Origin: Marinobacter antarcticus
GTDB taxonomy: Bacteria; Pseudomonadota; Gammaproteobacteria; Pseudomonadales; Oleiphilaceae
Assembly (NCBI RefSeq): GCF_011049865.1
Contig: NZ_DRGY01000010.1
Coordinates: 1-42,805 of the forward strand
Direction of reading: 5' to 3'
Length of the DNA: 42,805 nucleotides
The position numbers were made by a program, and so were the translations under genes. Under the pieces are notes generated by a model, which was given only the letters and a program-made list of their open reading frames with translations, had not been told where the DNA came from and did no database searches. Below are positions 41,687 through 42,805 of this stretch, in pieces. Numbering within the stretch: the stretch's first letter is position 1; every line of letters starts with the position of its first letter.

Positions 41687-42805
41687 ATGGAAATCAACGT
41701 CAATTATCTCGACAATCTCCGAATTGAAGCCAAGTTTGACGACTTTTCGGTGATTTCCGATCAGCCCATACGCTATAAAGGCGACGGTTCGGCGCCAGGT
41801 CCGTTTGACTACTTTTTAGCTTCCTCGGCGTTGTGTGCGGCTTATTTCGTCCGAGTTTACTGTTTGGCGCGTGATATCCCGACCGATAACATACGCTTGT
41901 CCCAGAACAACATTGTTGACCCCGAGAACCGCTATAACCAGATTTTCAAGATTCAGGTTGAGCTGCCAGAGGATCTGCCGGAGAAACATCGCCAAGGCAT
42001 TCTGCGTTCGATTGACCGCTGTACGGTCAAGAAAGTTGTGCAAACCGGCCCGGAGTTCCAGATTGAAATCGTCGACAACCTGGTGGGAGACGCACAAGCC
42101 CTGTTGATGGCCAGGCCAGAGGGTGAGGCGAACACCTACATTGTGGGTAAAGACCTGCCGCTTGAGCAGACCATTGCCAACATGACCACTATGATTGCGG
42201 ATCTGGGCATGAAGATCGAAATCGCGTCGTGGCGCAACATTGTGCCCCACGTTTGGTCACTGCACATTCGCGATGCAGCTTCGCCAATGTGCTTCACCAA
42301 CGGCAAAGGCTCCACTAAAGAAAGCGCCCTGTGTTCTGCTTTGGGCGAATTTATTGAGCGACTGAACTGCAACTTCTTCTACAACGATCAGTTTTTTGGT
42401 GAGGAAATCGCCAACAGTGCGTTTGTTCACTGCCCAAAAGAGCGGTGGTTCAAGCCCGGGCCCAATGACGAGCTGCCGTCGGGTATTCTGGATGACCACT
42501 GCCTGCCTATCTACAACCCGGAGGATGAACTGGTTGGGTCCAACCTCATAGACACCAACTCCGGCAATGCAAAGCGCGGCATTTGCGCGTTGCCGTTTGT
42601 GCGCCATTCCGACGGCGAAGAGGTGTACTTCCCTTCCAACCTGATAGAGAACCTGTTTTTGAGCAATGGCATGAGTGCGGGCAACACTCTGTTTGAGGCG
42701 CAAGTGCAGTGCCTGTCAGAAATCTTTGAGCGTGCGGTCAAAAAACAGATCATTCAGGAGGAAATTACCCTTCCCGATGTACCTCTGCACGTGCTGGAAA
42801 AATAC
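41687..42805 (+). CDS. OsmC-domain/YcaO-domain fusion protein (3' end outside the window)
   Basis: The 373 visible residues begin with an OsmC-like domain (about 1-140: PIRYKGDGSAPGPFDYFLASSALCAAYFVRVYC) and continue into a YcaO domain (NGKGSTKESALCSALGEFIERLNCNFFYNDQFF, NLFLSNGMSAGNTLFEAQVQCLSEIFERAVKK). YcaO domains use ATP to activate amide backbones; E. coli YcaO is linked to methylthiolation of ribosomal protein S12. E. coli YcaO lacks the OsmC part; the fused form is about 730 residues in other marine gammaproteobacteria. The frame is open to the window end. The ATG at 41687 begins the conserved sequence. Upstream is the broken AraC gene. Confidence 0.9.
   Translation, partial: MEINVNYLDNLRIEAKFDDFSVISDQPIRYKGDGSAPGPFDYFLASSALCAAYFVRVYCLARDIPTDNIRLSQNNIVDPENRYNQIFKIQVELPEDLPEKHRQGILRSIDRCTVKKVVQTGPEFQIEIVDNLVGDAQALLMARPEGEANTYIVGKDLPLEQTIANMTTMIADLGMKIEIASWRNIVPHVWSLHIRDAASPMCFTNGKGSTKESALCSALGEFIERLNCNFFYNDQFFGEEIANSAFVHCPKERWFKPGPNDELPSGILDDHCLPIYNPEDELVGSNLIDTNSGNAKRGICALPFVRHSDGEEVYFPSNLIENLFLSNGMSAGNTLFEAQVQCLSEIFERAVKKQIIQEEITLPDVPLHVLEKY

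Noticed and set aside
1..42805. CRISPR arrays, prophage, transposon or plasmid signatures
   Set aside because: No spaced identical repeats, integrase, transposase or terminal inverted repeats were seen; composition and gene content look like core chromosome throughout.

Overview
The window is chromosomal core DNA from a marine gammaproteobacterium. Gene content and order (rluC-HAD-sppA-maf-yceD-rpmF-plsX-fab cluster, RNase E identical to the E. coli protein at its key positions, PA2778/PA2779 homologues, a PEP synthase/regulator pair, a DUF5610 protein) point to Marinobacter or a close relative. That placement is an inference from gene content, not from a marker search. No phage, insertion sequence, plasmid or CRISPR signature was seen.

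Layout. 1-5457 (minus strand): yceD-rpmF-plsX-fabD-fabG-acpP-fabF, a ribosome/membrane-lipid operon read from a strong promoter at 5467-5495; fabH is absent and fabF runs off the left edge. 5596-8989: maf converges on a minus-strand rluC-HAD phosphatase-sppA operon. 8990-13335: a divergent region with a promoter and a long structured leader, then rne (RNase E) and a UPF0149 gene. 13332-16274: PHP phosphoesterase (minus), yciI, an SH3-domain membrane protein and a PilZ protein (plus), then rraA (minus). 16306-19644: ppsA with its regulator ppsR divergent. 19699-25276: a PreP-like M16 protease, a two-helix membrane protein, a receiver protein with a membrane tail, and a tandem-domain pterin-synthase homologue. 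25357-27129: tRNA-Glu, tRNA-Ala and gltX, all minus. 27248-32134: Zur-controlled znuA, an AEC permease, a PLP enzyme, a DUF488 protein and an LldD-type flavoenzyme. 32437-34661: an orphan sdhB paralogue and a PA2779/PA2778 pair. 34658-38698: a DUF5610 protein and the ydbH-ynbE-ydbL envelope operon. 39074-42805: a chemoreceptor, a broken AraC-family regulator and the start of an OsmC-YcaO fusion gene.

How the genes fit together. Three themes recur: membrane-lipid and ribosome synthesis (fab cluster, rpmF, yceD, rluC), RNA turnover (rne and its inhibitor rraA, the latter downstream of ppsA), and envelope biogenesis (sppA, YdbH/YnbE/YdbL, PA2778/PA2779). Most genes are well-known housekeeping families. 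The items most worth a second look are the tandem pterin-synthase homologue whose active site seems divided between its halves, the tail-anchored receiver protein, the secreted small protein/C39-like lipoprotein pair, the near-leaderless yceD promoter, the orphan sdhB and the decayed AraC gene.
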